A stretch of 64,000 bases of DNA, taken from Ephydatia muelleri. Lineage: Eukaryota; Porifera; Demospongiae; Spongillida; Spongillidae. The stretch is taken from positions 2,873,306 to 2,937,305 of the forward strand of contig JABACO010000011.1 in the NCBI GenBank assembly GCA_013339895.1. Direction: 5' to 3'. This document shows positions 53,995-64,000 of this stretch, in pieces (position 1 is the first letter of the stretch; every line of letters starts with the position of its first letter). The notes under the pieces are model-generated. The model was not told where the DNA came from. It did not search any database and worked only from the letters and a program-made list of their open reading frames with translations. Both the position numbers and the translations under genes were made by a program.

Positions 53995-54312
53995 CGCAGC
54001 AGTGAAGGAGAGCCGAGATGGGCTGAATGGAGCCCATCTCGCAGCAGTGAAGGAGAGCCGAGATGGGCTGAAGCGCATCACGCAGCAGTGAAGGAGAGTC
54101 GAGATGAGCCGAATGGAGCCCATCTCGCAGCAGTGAAGGAGAGCCGAGATGGGCTGAAGCCCATCACGCAGCAGTGAAGGAGAGTCGAGATGGGCTGAAT
54201 GGAGCCCATCTCGCAGCAGTGAAGGACAGCCAAAATGAGCTGAATGGAGCCCATCTCGCAGCAGTGAAGGAGAGCCGTGAGCCGAAATGGGCTGAAGCCC
54301 ATCACGCAGCAG
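53995..54312. repeat. tandem repeat, 41-48-bp units, 7 copies
   Basis: Every unit starts CGCAGCAGTGAAGGA and ends in GCCCATC with T or CA. Two unit types alternate (with or without TGGA before GCCCATC). Short frames on both strands result from the repeat. Confidence 0.9.
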
Positions 54313-54480
54313 GACACCTGGATGACTAAAGTGCAATTTCAATGATTCTGCAAGAGATTTGTAAAAATACATTTCATCGGGATATGCTCTCAATGAACCA
54401 TCCTTTAGTTTTATTCTAGCCACCAATTGCATGTGAGCCACATGGTTTTCTACAAGCTCGATGAGGATGCTGGGGGTACT
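54313..54480 (-). pseudogene. short transposon-ORF fragment
   Basis: The minus strand encodes HVAHMQLVARIKLKDGSLRA, then YPDEMYFYKSLAESLKLHF. It reads as conserved protein sequence but belongs to no family I can name. It is joined directly to the minisatellite at 54312. Confidence 0.35.
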
Positions 54481-54767
54481 CGCAATATGTGCAAACGTTT
54501 TCTACAGTAGTGAGTACATCATCTAACTTATATATGGAGTGACATTAAGGACATACAACTTGATAAAACTATTTCTGTTAACACGTAAGATGTTTTGTAA
54601 GCTTCTCAAAGACTTAGGAAAGATGAATGATATCGAGGCTAATAGTGGGGAAAACTGTTTTAATATAAAGCAGTATAAATGCAAAACAGTTAGCAAGGTG
54701 TCGATGGCGTTAATTCCAATATTGCACCGACAAAACCATTTCAGCAGAACGGTTAGAAAACAGATTA

Positions 54768-55344
54768 TTACTCATGTGCTTTCCTTGAGATCGATTCTTT
54801 CTCTACATCTTCAGCCATCTGAATTACATTATTGGGAGGGAGATCTGAGATGCTATTACCTTGAATATCCTCGTCAATGTCTGCAGCATGGTCATCGCAC
54901 ATTTCTCCATCATCTATTATTTCTTCCTCTTCGTAACCTTTTTCAAGTTCTCCAATTTCTTCATCCTGAATATCTTGCATATCTATTGTGTGCAAAGCAT
55001 TCAAGCAATCAGTTAACGATGCGCTGTGATGATTGCATGCATAATGTGGTGCGATTTGTGTAGTGCATACACTAGCAGAGATACTAATTGAAAGCAGCAT
55101 TTTAATATTTACCTTCTGCTTCATCTGAATCATATATGCTTGCATTTAAAAATTGCTTGTTCTCCAAATCGCTCTCATCTGATGAAGCTGCCGCTAAAAC
55201 ATTTTTCATTGCCCACAAATTCGACGATGGGTCGAAATATAGCTTTCTATGCTTCAGGTACGTATTTGACGAGACTGTCTCACGATAGTGTGGGCAATAA
55301 CGATGGTTACAAGGCATTCTCAGCTTGAATTGGTTAACCAGCAC
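54768..55344 (-). pseudogene. zinc-finger-like mobile-element ORF, copy 2, with a second exon
   Basis: Exon 1 (to about 55112) encodes MPCNHRYCPHYRETVSSNTY, then SSDESDLENKQFLNASIYDS and a GAAG/gtaaat donor. A second open stretch at about 55060-54860 encodes an acidic block (IDMQDIQDEEIGELEKGYEE, DDHAADIDEDIQG) ending at a GT donor. Copy 1 at 51125 lacks this continuation. Two acidic, spliced exons after a zinc-finger-like motif fit the 5' end of a multi-exon transposase gene whose core is missing. Confidence 0.5.
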
Positions 55345-56655
55345 TTAGATTTGAAATCTCTGCTCAGTAATTACGTCATACAAACACGTGTGGACCAATG
55401 GGAATATTTGTGCCAAAAAGCATATTGCTGCATCTGTCCATTCATTGCTTCTCTCGTATATATTAATGATCTGCACATCGAGAATGTCTTTGCCATTTGT
55501 CACTCCCATGTGAATGTATGCAAATATACAGTCTGCCCCATCCATAGCACTGTGAAATACCTGCGCGATCAGACAGAGAATGCTATGGAGTGGAATACCT
55601 CCCTAAAGGTACATGAGGTCATCAACATGCATTACTGATATACTGCATGATGAAAATTCACAGATATTGCAAACCAGCATGTAACAGATGAAGTTGTGAC
55701 TGCTTGTCAAAGCGACAAATTTTCCGCTGCTGTCGTCTGAAGTATACCACACATCTATTAGTATTTAAACTCTTTTTCCGCAGTACATATGTTGCATCAT
55801 TCATGCAGAAGCCGCTAGGATATGCTTCACTAGCTTAAAGCAACGCTCAAAAATGGTACTGGCTGGAAAGCTGGACGAATCCAAAAAGCGGCAGCGAAAG
55901 GTCCAGTGAAAGCACAACGTGAGTCATATTGTGCAATCAAACATTGGAATTAATACATCTTTCATTTTTATAGAAAGCACATAGCAGGAAAAACGCCTCC
56001 ATCACTTCCGCAGCTATTACTGCAGAAGAGAAAAACCAGGCAACAAAGATCCTCACCCTAGATTTGATGTCTTCCGAGAAACAGGGCAGGAGTCAGCTGG
56101 GAGCGATAATGAACGGGCGCCACCAGTTACCATTTTCAAAATTCGTCCACTTCCTTGGCGGAGCGACAGGGTGAATTCTATCATCGCCAGCATGGACCGA
56201 AAGGCCCAGCGCAGGAGCTCAGATAGAGCAATGGAGATGTGCCGCAAGCGATACAATGGCGATCCATTCACTCAGCAACCGCCTCCATCTGCTTCTGCGT
56301 GGGCCGTAAAGGAACTCAGCTAGCTTTGCTCTTGTGTGTCACTGTGTTTCTATGTATGCATAATTATGTGGTAGAAAATATTAGAAGTTTAGTGCAATCG
56401 TTAAATTTATAACCAATCGCTATAGGTTTGCAATAGGCATCCACTGTGCCTAAATGTAACGCAAATAATTTACTCCAGCATTTACTTCCGTGCAAATGTG
56501 AGTAAATTGCACATATACAATGTTTTACATACTGGTTGTAAACACTGTGTAAATATGACATTTGCAAAATTGTAAATAGATGTAAATGTCACACATACAT
56601 CACATTTACATAGCATTTCCATACGGTGTAAATGCACTGTTTCATCCAGTGAATG
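55115..56655. repeat. large direct repeat, copy 2 (about 1.5 kb)
   Basis: Match to 51131-52975 in the same orientation, ending at TTTCATCCAGTG. Between the copies lie a pogo-like transposase and a minisatellite (52976-55114). Confidence 0.8.
55800..56323 (+). pseudogene. two-exon C-terminal ORF remnant (copy 2), better preserved tail
   Basis: Carries the same exon pair as 52140-52632. The second exon keeps one frame through PPVTIFKIRPLPWRSDRV, SIIASMDRKAQRRSSDR and the ending SASAWAVKELS before TAG. Copy 1 has a frameshift here relative to copy 2. Confidence 0.5.
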
Positions 56656-57135
56656 TTCTGTCAAGTGATGCAAGCACAGTGGATGGAGTATGTGTACACA
56701 ACAACAGAGAAGGAAATCATGAAGCAGGCTCTAGCACACTTAAAAGCAAAGCAACAGGGTAATGCATCTTCCACCACAACAATACTTGATTGTGCTGGGG
56801 CATGCCATCTTGTAGATACATCACTCACGCTTTTGTTTGGTTCTCAAGCTGAACCTGAAAGAGCAGTAGATGCACATATTCCTCCACATATTGCTATCGT
56901 GCAGGAGATCCAGTGATATAAGGCTGAAGACATAAATGTTAGCCAGTGTTGTCTAGGAGTCTGACATTCTGAAGTATTGGCATCTTAAAAGGCTGAGTAT
57001 CCAACATTGGCAGTCATTGCATGAGCATTTCTTGGTTTTGCCATATCAGCAGCTGGAATTGAACACAATTTTTGCAGTGCTGGAAGCACAATCACTTATA
57101 AGGAGGAACAGTCTAGATAATGAAATGATATTAGG
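56653..57135 (+). pseudogene. hAT transposase C-terminal fragment
   Basis: An open frame 56653-56916 (MQAQWMEYVYTTTEKEIMKQ) is followed, across stops, by a hAT dimerisation-domain signature at about 56995-57110: YPTLAVIA, AFLGFAISAAGIEHNFCSAG and STITYKEEQS. In intact hAT proteins the corresponding text is of the type PISAAGIERNFSSAG. Several stops and a small deletion break it. It ends just before the mariner-like remnant. Confidence 0.65.
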
Positions 57136-57663
57136 GCCTTCAACGTGTTGTATTAGTACTACGTGCCACATAATGTAGAGTCAAGTGGGCCGCCAAATTG
57201 AAATCCGCGCAGTCAACTCGCTTAAGCTTTTATGCACCCAGAGTACATCTTAGGACAGATGAGGCCATATTTCAGGAACTGTGAATCGCCACAACTCCAT
57301 CACCTGGGCCTCCACAAATCCTCATGTGTATGTTGAGAAGGATACCCAGAACAAAGCTGGAGTGATGGTGTGGGTTGGCCTAATCAAGGACCACATCATT
57401 GGTCCATTCTTCTTCAATGGAAAAGTAACTGGTGACCAATACCTTCAGCTGTTGCAGACAAAAGTACTGCCATCACTGCAAGCCGTAATGGCAGATGATG
57501 TAGATTTTGTCCTCTTCCAGCAGGATGGAGCATCACCTCACTACTCCACTAAAGTCTGAGAATGGTTAGACGAAAAATTTGAGGGCAGGTGGATGGGACG
57601 AGCAGGACCCATACCATGGCCAGCAAGAAGCCCAGACCTGTCAACTCTGGACTTCTGGCTACG

Positions 57664-60279
57664 CAGAGTCGGAAATAACGTGCGGTCATCGGTCATTTTC
57701 CGCGCATTTTACAGTAATGTCCGGGCAATTAAGATCTCGATTGGTCATTTTGACCGACCAATTATTTAATTAACAATCTACCACACACGCGGCGGTGCTA
57801 TCGATAATAATCATTATGACTATTATTACACGTCTGGGTACGAGTCTTCGCGTACACGTGTAAGTGCCTCCGTTGTGCAACAGCATGAAGAGAATTAGAT
57901 CGGAAGGGATTGATGAGCTTGAGGAAAGTGAAGTTAAGCGACGAACTGTTTCTCACGGTACGTTCCTGAAGTGGCAAAAGGAGCTTGATAAGGAGTTCAA
58001 GATGCTTACCTGGCTTCAATGTGAGGTCGGCGGAAAGAACGTAACAGCTTTGAAGTGTTCAACGTGCGCAACGTTTGAGAAGAACATCACTGGAAGACGA
58101 AACTTCAGCGATAAGTGGATCATAGGAGCCGAATCAGTTCGCGTCAGCAACATCAAAGACCACGCAGGAACTGACCAACACAAGCATGCCATGATCTTGT
58201 TAACAAAACAGCAGGCCCAGGCTCGTGGAGAAGGCCCATCCACATACGCTCCAATCGCCAAAGCTTTACATGAAATTCCAGATGATGGCATGGCTAAGTT
58301 ACGGGTGAAATTTGACATAGCCCATTTTATTGCTGTCGAAAAGCTATCTTTTAGCAAATATCCAGCATTATGCGAGCTGGAGACGCGACAAGGAGTTAAA
58401 GTTGGTACTGAATACACGAATGTGAAGGCTGCTAAGGAATTTTGCCATTACATCGCTGAGTCTAGGATGGAAGAATTGAAAAAACAGCTTGAACAAGCCA
58501 AGTTTTTTTCAATCCTAATGGATGGGTCTACTGATTCAGGCAATATTGATGATGAGCTTTTCCTTGCTGTGTTCTGTGATGTTGATGGCATGGATGAAAG
58601 ATTCCACACAAGGATGAAGTTTTTAGCAGTTGAGCGGCCAAATGATGCCACTGCGTCTGGGCTGTTCCAATGCTTGCAATGTTGTCTTCATAAAATTGGT
58701 GTTAAGGCCATTGATGCAGAAGAGTGCAAGAGATTAGTAGGTATTGGAACTGATAGTACCAACACCAATATTGCTTCTGCTGGATTAAAGGGTTTGGTGG
58801 AGAGTCATGTGCCATGGGTGTTTTGGATGTGGTGTCTTGCCCATAGGGTGGAGCTAGCAATCAAAGATGCTCTGAAATCTACTACCTTTGATCTTATTGA
58901 TGAGATGTTGCTCAGAATGTACTACATCTATGAAAAATCCCCCAAGAAGTGCAGAGAGCTGGAGAACATCATCACTGATCTTAAGGAGTTCTTGAAACTT
59001 GATGATGCTGGCATCCGTCCAGTGAGGGCAAGTGGAACACGGTGGGTAACACACAAGCTCAGTGCAATGAAGCGAATTATATCTAAGTTTGGAGCATATA
59101 CAAGCCACCTAGTAGCATTGTCAGAGGATAGCTCAACCAAAGCAGCTGATCGTGCTAAGCTAAAAGGCTACCTCAAGAAGTGGCTAGATGCTAAATATCT
59201 TTTGGGCTGTGCCTTCTTTGTAGATCTCCTTTTGCCATGTTCAGTCTTACTAACCTTTTACGAACAGTGAAAGAGGTGGACAAACTCAGTTCTTGTGGGT
59301 TGGAAAGGTGGCCCACCTATGCTGCTACATTGGCAAAAATTACTGAGGAGGATGGAAAACGTGTGTACCAGTTGCAAGAATTAAAGTGTTTTGCTCAGGC
59401 GAAAGAGCATTTCACTGCTAATTTCAATGAGTTTTGTGCCTCTGTCACCACCTGTTTTCGAACAAGGTTGGCGTGGAGCGATTTGCAGCTAATTCGTGAC
59501 ATTATCTTTGTCATGGAAACTCAAGGCTGGCAAAAGATTTTGGATGATAAAAGTGAAGTCGGTATTGGTAGTGAAGACATCAGTTTACCTGTCACCCGTT
59601 TGGCAGAAATATTCAGGGTTCCATTGGAAGCTGCAGGTATGAAGTTAGACCTACTCCCTGAAGAGTTCAAGGAAATTCTACTTCATGCAACACAGTTTCT
59701 ACACTTGGTTACCAAGCAGTGTGGTGGAGGCTGTTCCATGCACCCAACTGTAATGATTGGCCTAATCTTCTATTACTTGTCCGCATGATATTTACTCTAC
59801 CTGTTTCAAATGGTAAACTGGAAAGGGTCTTTTCCACTATGAAACTACTTAAAGTAGAGAAGAGATCTCAGATGGGAAATGACACCCTAGATGATCTACT
59901 AGCCATCAACATTGATCGAGTTCCTTTGAATGAATTTAATCCAGATCCATGCATTAACAGGTGGTGGGATGCTAAGCATAGAAGGCCTATTCAGAAACCT
60001 AGAAAACCATACAAGACAGGCAGCAGTGACAAAGACAAAGAAGCTATCGATGTCTCCAGTTCTGATGACGAAACCTTTATGCTGGATGACTGGGATGACT
60101 TCACTACGATGTAAAATACTCACATGTAAACATTAATGTTTTCATTTCTGTATTCAAAATAATTCTCAAGCCTAAATAGTGTTACACATTTGATCACCCA
60201 TTTTAGCTAAATGTCCAGACAAATCTAACATTGACTGGACATTTGTCCGGACATTACGAAAACGTTATTTCCGACTCTG
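57664..60279 (+). mobile_element. 2.6-kb hAT element with 18-bp perfect inverted ends and 5-bp target duplication
   Basis: The termini are CAGAGTCGGAAATAACGT and its exact complement. CTACG flanks both sides (57659-57663, 60280-60284). The uninterrupted target is reconstructed from the mariner-like reading frame, so the duplication length of 5 bp is well determined. The element carries one transposase gene. Confidence 0.92.
57885..60114 (+). pseudogene. hAT transposase, ZNF862-like, two frameshifts
   Basis: Starts MKRIRSEGIDELEESEVKRR. A zinc-binding N-terminus (CSTCATFEKNITGRRNF, then HAGTDQHKHAM) is followed by the catalytic domain: SILMDGSTDSGNIDDELF (first D), GIGTDSTNTNIASAGLKG (second D) and the insertion-domain motif MWCLAHRVELAIKDAL. 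The C-terminal LPVSNGKLERVFSTMKLLK contains the conserved E and dimerisation segment. The first frame ends at 59270, the second runs 59237-59788 and the third 59719-60114. Two small indels near 59240-59270 and 59720-59780 therefore break an otherwise complete protein of about 740 residues. The start follows an upstream stretch with no other ATG in frame after the left terminus. Confidence 0.88.
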
Positions 60280-60691
60280 CTACGGGGCTACTTGAAGAAC
60301 AAAGTATACGGTCACATTGTGGCTACACTGTAGGAATTGAGAGATGCCATTGAAGATGAACTACAGGCCATCCCAGCAGTGATGGTGCATAACGCAACAC
60401 TGAGTGTTGTAGAGAATGCCAAGAAACTGATCTCAATTAATGGACTACAGTTAGGTATTTTATAAACTTCACTATACCATCATTGTATCTTACAGTATGT
60501 ACGTGTATTTCTATTTGACTGTTAACAAAATCTTGTCAAAAATGACCAAGACAAGCAGGATACATACACAGTCCACATGCAAAATAAAAATACACAGGGT
60601 AGGAAGGCAAGCTAGAACTGCAGTAAGATACTGTAACAAAGTTCAGTACAACACAAGTTACATACTGTAACAAGGTTGGGTACCAAGACTA

Positions 60692-61426
60692 CTCAGGTAT
60701 CTTAAGACTAGCTACACCTATATTTGGAATTAGCAATATAAGCAATTTTTACCATTACAAGATGCCGCATTTCCTTTAGGATGCTTGTTATACCTATGTT
60801 TCTTTGTACCAAATGTTTGTACAGTGATCCCGCAAATTAATGTAATTCTAGTTGTCATAGCGACCATCACCGTTTATTACATTGCGCTCCGCAATATGGG
60901 GGCGTTTCTTAATGTTTTTGCAAAACCCGGGCGGCTAAATCTCGTTTCTATGGACTAAAAACGTCATATAGTATCTATTTGCTACTGGTCTAACTAATGC
61001 CAGTAGGAAAAATAAAACTTAACTTTGAATGCGTAAGTTGCATACAAAAACGATGAAATTTGTGCTTAATTTTTCGCAGTTTCGATGTTTACCTGCAAGC
61101 GCTCTAAGCGTTTCAAAATACGGATCAAATTGCCTACTACATTGATTAAATACGGTTATTCTTGAATTAAAAGAACTGCAGAAACATGCGAAAAACGATA
61201 TTTTAACCATCCGGGTTTTCAATTCTAACATTCAATTCAATTATTTCACCGCGCGTAACCGTTACCATAGAAGCGACATTATATAATCATACATTTTAAA
61301 AACTGTTATTAATCAAAAATGTATTGATCATTATGAATCGAGTGGTAATGTCCGTGTAAGAATAAACGCGTTTCCTTTGGCAGCCATTTAAATAGATCAA
61401 GTGTAGCCAGTCTTAACACACCTGAG
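60692..61426. mobile_element. 735-bp MITE with about 27-bp inverted ends, TA target
   Basis: Ends read CTCAGGTATCTTAAGACTAG and CTCAGGTGTGTTAAGACTGG (complement), continuing through CTACAC. TA lies immediately outside both ends (60690-60691 and 61427-61428). It is non-coding, consistent with a Tc1/mariner-mobilised element, and sits within the satellite. Confidence 0.75.
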
Positions 61427-61643
61427 TAGCTAGCACTAATCTAACAAGGCAGGGTACCAATTTGAAGACTAGATGCATGCCTGAAGTATTAAGACAGGCT
61501 AAATGCTGTAAACAGGCATGATACCCAGATAAGCTACATACATGTACTGTAACAAGGCAGGGCACCAATACATGCATAACAAGCTACACACTGCAAGAAC
61601 GCACAATAATAACACAAACTGCATACTGTAACAAGGTTGGGTG

Positions 61644-63240
61644 CAGGGCTGACGAAACAACTGATGCGGCAAATATTGAGCAGGTAGTGATATACCTCAG
61701 ATGGGTCAGTGAAACACTTGCTGTGCATGAAGATTTTATAGGCTTGTACGAATTGGCATCAACAGGAGCCGAGACGATATACTTCACAATTAAAGATGTA
61801 CTTCTGAGGCTAAATCTCCCTATCTCCAAGGTTCGTGGTCAGTGTTACGATGGAGCAGCTACAATGGCTGGATGTAATTCTGGTGTAGCAACAAGGATGA
61901 ATGCTGATGAGCCAAGAGCCATTTTTACTCACTGTTACGGTCACTCACTGCTGTGACACAATTAAGCAATCCAAGCTGATGCAAGATGCCTTGGACACTA
62001 CTCACGAGATAACAAAATTGATTACAAATTCTCCTGGAAGTGAAGCGACATTCAAAAGTCTGCGATGTGAAACGGCCCCAGAGATTGATGTTCCAGGAAT
62101 ACGTCTATTATGCCCAACCAGATGGACCGTACGGGCAGACTATTTAAATAGCATTTTAGAAAACTATTCTGTTCTTGTGAAACTTTGGAGCACAGCATTA
62201 GGGCACACAAGAGACACTGAAATGAAGTCCAGGATTCAAGGTGTTGTGGCTCAGATGGCTACCTTTAACTTGTACTTCGGCAGTTCCCTGGCTTTACTCA
62301 TTCTATGCCAAGCTGACAACCTCAGCAAGTCGCTGCAAACAAAAAGACATGTCAGCAGCAGAAGGACAGATTGTTGCAGCTATGACAAATTCCACTCTCA
62401 AGGCAATGCGAAACGATGATGGCTTTTGGCAGAGAGTCACTACAATGGCAAAGAACGTTGAAATCCCTGATCCAGAACTGCCTCTTCGCCGTAAGAGTGC
62501 ACGTCGGCATGATGATGAATGCGCCCCTGACTTTCCTTTGACGGTGGGTGAAAGATCACTACCGAGCCATCTACTTTGAGGCTCTTGACTTCATCAAATT
62601 TTGTATTGATGATTAACAATCAACAGGGTTACAAAATGTACGAGAAGGTTGAAATGCTGCTGCTGAAGGCTGCAGCGTCCAAGCCGTATGTACAAGAACT
62701 AAAGCATGTCCTGACGTCCTATGGTGATGACTTTGATCCTTTACAGCTTTCCACACAATTGGAGGTCCTATCAAACTACTTCAGTTCTAAAGATAAAGTC
62801 TTTTATCTGATATTATTGAATTCTTCCAAACCAGCAGTTCTGGCCAATTGGAGCTTCTGTCACAGGTCACAAAACTGGTCACTCTCCTACTTGTAATGCC
62901 TGCTACTAATGCAGAAAGTGAGCGATCGTTCAGTGCTGTACGACGAATCAAGAGTTACCTACAATCAACAATGTCACAGCAGCGACTCAATCACCTTATG
63001 GTGTTACATGTGCACAACGATCACAGATAGACTCAATCTGGTGGATGTAGCTAACGAGTTCATTGCAGACAACGAACATAGGAGACAAGTATTTGGGCAT
63101 GAATTTAAGGAAACTGATTTGTAGAGATTATTCTACGGGAGTTATCTAACTTTTAACATCAATATGTAATCATTTATTCATTAATTGATTCATGAATATT
63201 AATGAGCCACCCCATTTGTCGACTCCTTTCGGCGGCTCTG
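61644..63240 (+). pseudogene. ZMYM1-like hAT transposase, 5'-deleted and frameshifted, with GGGTG flanks
   Basis: Encodes ADETTDAANIEQVVIYLRWV at its very start, then VHEDFIGLYELASTGAE, RGQCYDGAATMAGC, LLCPTRWTVRADYLNSI and finally VMPATNAESERSFSAVRRIK, the hAT C-terminal dimerisation motif. At least four frame changes occur (frames 61687, 61901, 62241, 62576, 62848). The zinc-finger and DUF4371 N-terminus is missing. The right end is GGCGGCTCTG, the complement of a CAGAGCCGCC hAT terminus. GGGTG occurs immediately outside both ends (61639-61643, 63241-63245). The left end begins CAGGGCTGACG, directly in coding sequence. Confidence 0.8.
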
Positions 63241-63636
63241 GGGTGTCAAGCTAGTTAATGCTGTAACAAGGTAAGGTATGAACAAAAACTACATTCTTTT
63301 AAAACAAGGTTAGGTACCCAGACAAGCTACAGGTTTGGTGACAAAGTAATGTAACAGGGCAGGGTACCAACACAAGCTACATACTATAAACAGGCATGGT
63401 AACAAGACAAGCTACACACTGTGAAAAGGCATACTACGAAGGCAAGCTGTATACTGTAACAAGGCTTAGTGTTAAGACAAGCTAATGCTGTAACAAGGCA
63501 GGGTATCAACACAAACTAACAAGGGAAAAACAAGCTACAGATGGCAAACTAAGAAGGCAAGCTGCATACTGTTAATTCTCACATGTATGACAAGAAGTCA
63601 CAATCATTGAAGATGACATATTCTTAGCTGAACCAC

Positions 63637-64000
63637 AACCCTTGCCACAAAGCTATGGATCCAATCAGCTTGTGCCAGAGAACTGTGAATCTGATGAATC
63701 ACTAATTGCTGTCAACACCAATGAGCTACTGAGTGAGTCTACATGTAACAGTGAATATAGACTTCTAATGCACATGCTGAGTCTAGCAGTTTGCCAGCAA
63801 TGGGACCCTATGACCTGGGAGCCTTAAGAACTAGCTTTTTAAGTGGTGCTATGTCAGATGAGGATAAATATGAGATTCTTAAGCAATTTGACCAACCACA
63901 AAGGTAAAAGTTCCCTGCGGTTTCGGAACGTGGGCAGTTCAGACGATTTCAAGGCTCTTTGTTTTTGAATTACCCCTGGTTAGCTTATAGCAAATCAGAA
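63637..64000 (+). pseudogene. N-terminal part of another ZMYM1-like hAT protein (runs off window)
   Basis: The first frame (63642-63827) encodes MPQSYGSNQLVPENCESDES without a recognised domain. In another frame from about 63800 comes GPYDLGALRTSFLSG, then SDEDKYEILKQFDQP, a TAA stop at about 63905, then KFPAVSERGQFRRFQGSLF and LNYPWLAYSKSE. The FQ-x(n)-YPWLAYS pattern is the start of the TTF-type zinc finger found before DUF4371 and the hAT catalytic domain. At least one frameshift and one stop are present. Confidence 0.6.

Larger units (their letters stand above)
57190..60466 (+). pseudogene. mariner/Tc-like transposase remnant, split by a hAT insertion
   Basis: The left part (57190-57663) has FYAPRVHLRTDEAIF (first acidic residue), ITWASTNPHVYVEKD, VMVWVGLIKDHIIGPFFF, VLFQQDGASPHYST (second D) and WPARSPDLSTLDFWLR. 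The right part (60285-60466) resumes in phase with GYLKNKVYGHIVATL and ELRDAIEDELQAIPAV. The third acidic residue is the D of LDFWL, giving a DDD-type triad. A frameshift follows TDEAIF, and stops occur at 57557 and after VATL. The two halves join exactly when the hAT element and one CTACG are removed, which shows the insertion order. Confidence 0.8.
60580..63600. repeat. degenerate satellite, TACTGTAACAAGG(C/T)(A/T)GGGTACCAA units, interrupted by insertions
   Basis: Units of about 35-45 bp containing CTGTAACAAGG, GGGTACCAA and ACAAGCTAC occur at 60650-60690, 61437-61640 and 63255-63560. The gaps are filled by the MITE at 60692-61426 and the hAT fragment at 61644-63240. Unit identity is low, so the array is old. 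Confidence 0.75.

Noticed and set aside
53995..54312. Regular repeats resembling a CRISPR array
   Set aside because: Units are contiguous with no unique spacers and the genome is eukaryotic; the same applies to the 45-, 152- and 180-bp arrays.
53992..54441. Minus-strand frames with FTAARWAPFSPSRLS-type repeats
   Set aside because: Arise from the 41-48-bp tandem repeat; only the non-repeat end (54313-54480) reads like real protein.

Overview
The window is eukaryotic, AT-rich, animal-type DNA. Genes have short phase-0 exons with GT-AG introns, and mobile elements are dense. My best guess is a sponge (demosponge) scaffold; a cnidarian or another early-branching marine invertebrate is the alternative. 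The guess rests on the ROCO/ankyrin/Death gene architecture, DIRS/Ngaro tyrosine-recombinase retroelements, ZMYM1- and ZNF862-type hAT elements, and many short ACATGT/ATGCAT palindromes. It is an inference from content and no species-specific marker was seen. A gap of exactly 1000 N lies at 30551-31550.

The left half (about 2.8-28.3 kb) holds two tandem paralogous genes on the minus strand. Gene B (28261 down to 15738) can be followed through nine exons whose splice phases all agree. It encodes about 877 residues: a short N-terminus, three one-exon ankyrin repeats, a fourth ankyrin unit fused to the Roc GTPase P-loop, the rest of Roc plus COR in one 1657-bp exon, a linker exon and a C-terminal Death domain. 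No kinase domain is visible. Gene A (10207 to below 2865) has matching first, ankyrin, ankyrin/P-loop and Roc switch exons, but its COR and Death exons are not in the window. Introns of both genes are loaded with small inverted-repeat elements, several with readable target-site duplications: TTAA (two piggyBac-like), an 8-bp duplication (hAT-like), TA (mariner-like) and 4-bp AT-rich duplications (two long hairpins).

The middle (28.6-48.5 kb) is a transposon and satellite landscape. In order it contains a 180-bp tandem array and a GT microsatellite; the gap; a GC-rich DIRS-type element with RT/RNase H, tyrosine recombinase and then, unusually, a gag downstream; a 152-bp satellite; a large unclassified mobile-type gene (37.5-41.4 kb) with SANT-like, GDGPA/CxxC and SAP-like regions; a pogo/Tigger remnant; a 5'-LTR Ty3/gypsy fragment; and a Ngaro-like element. 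The Ngaro-like element shows the A1-B1-A2-B2 split-repeat layout, has lost most of its RT, and carries part of its recombinase inverted.

The right end (48.5-64 kb) is nested DNA-transposon debris. It has a 1.5-1.8 kb duplicated segment on either side of a second pogo-like transposase, then a hAT C-terminal fragment. Next is a mariner/Tc-like transposase interrupted by a 2.6-kb hAT element with perfect 18-bp inverted ends and a 5-bp target duplication. Beyond that a degenerate satellite carries a truncated ZMYM1-like hAT and a TA-flanked MITE, and a second hAT N-terminus runs off the window. Apart from ROCO gene B, and possibly gene A, I see no convincing host gene.
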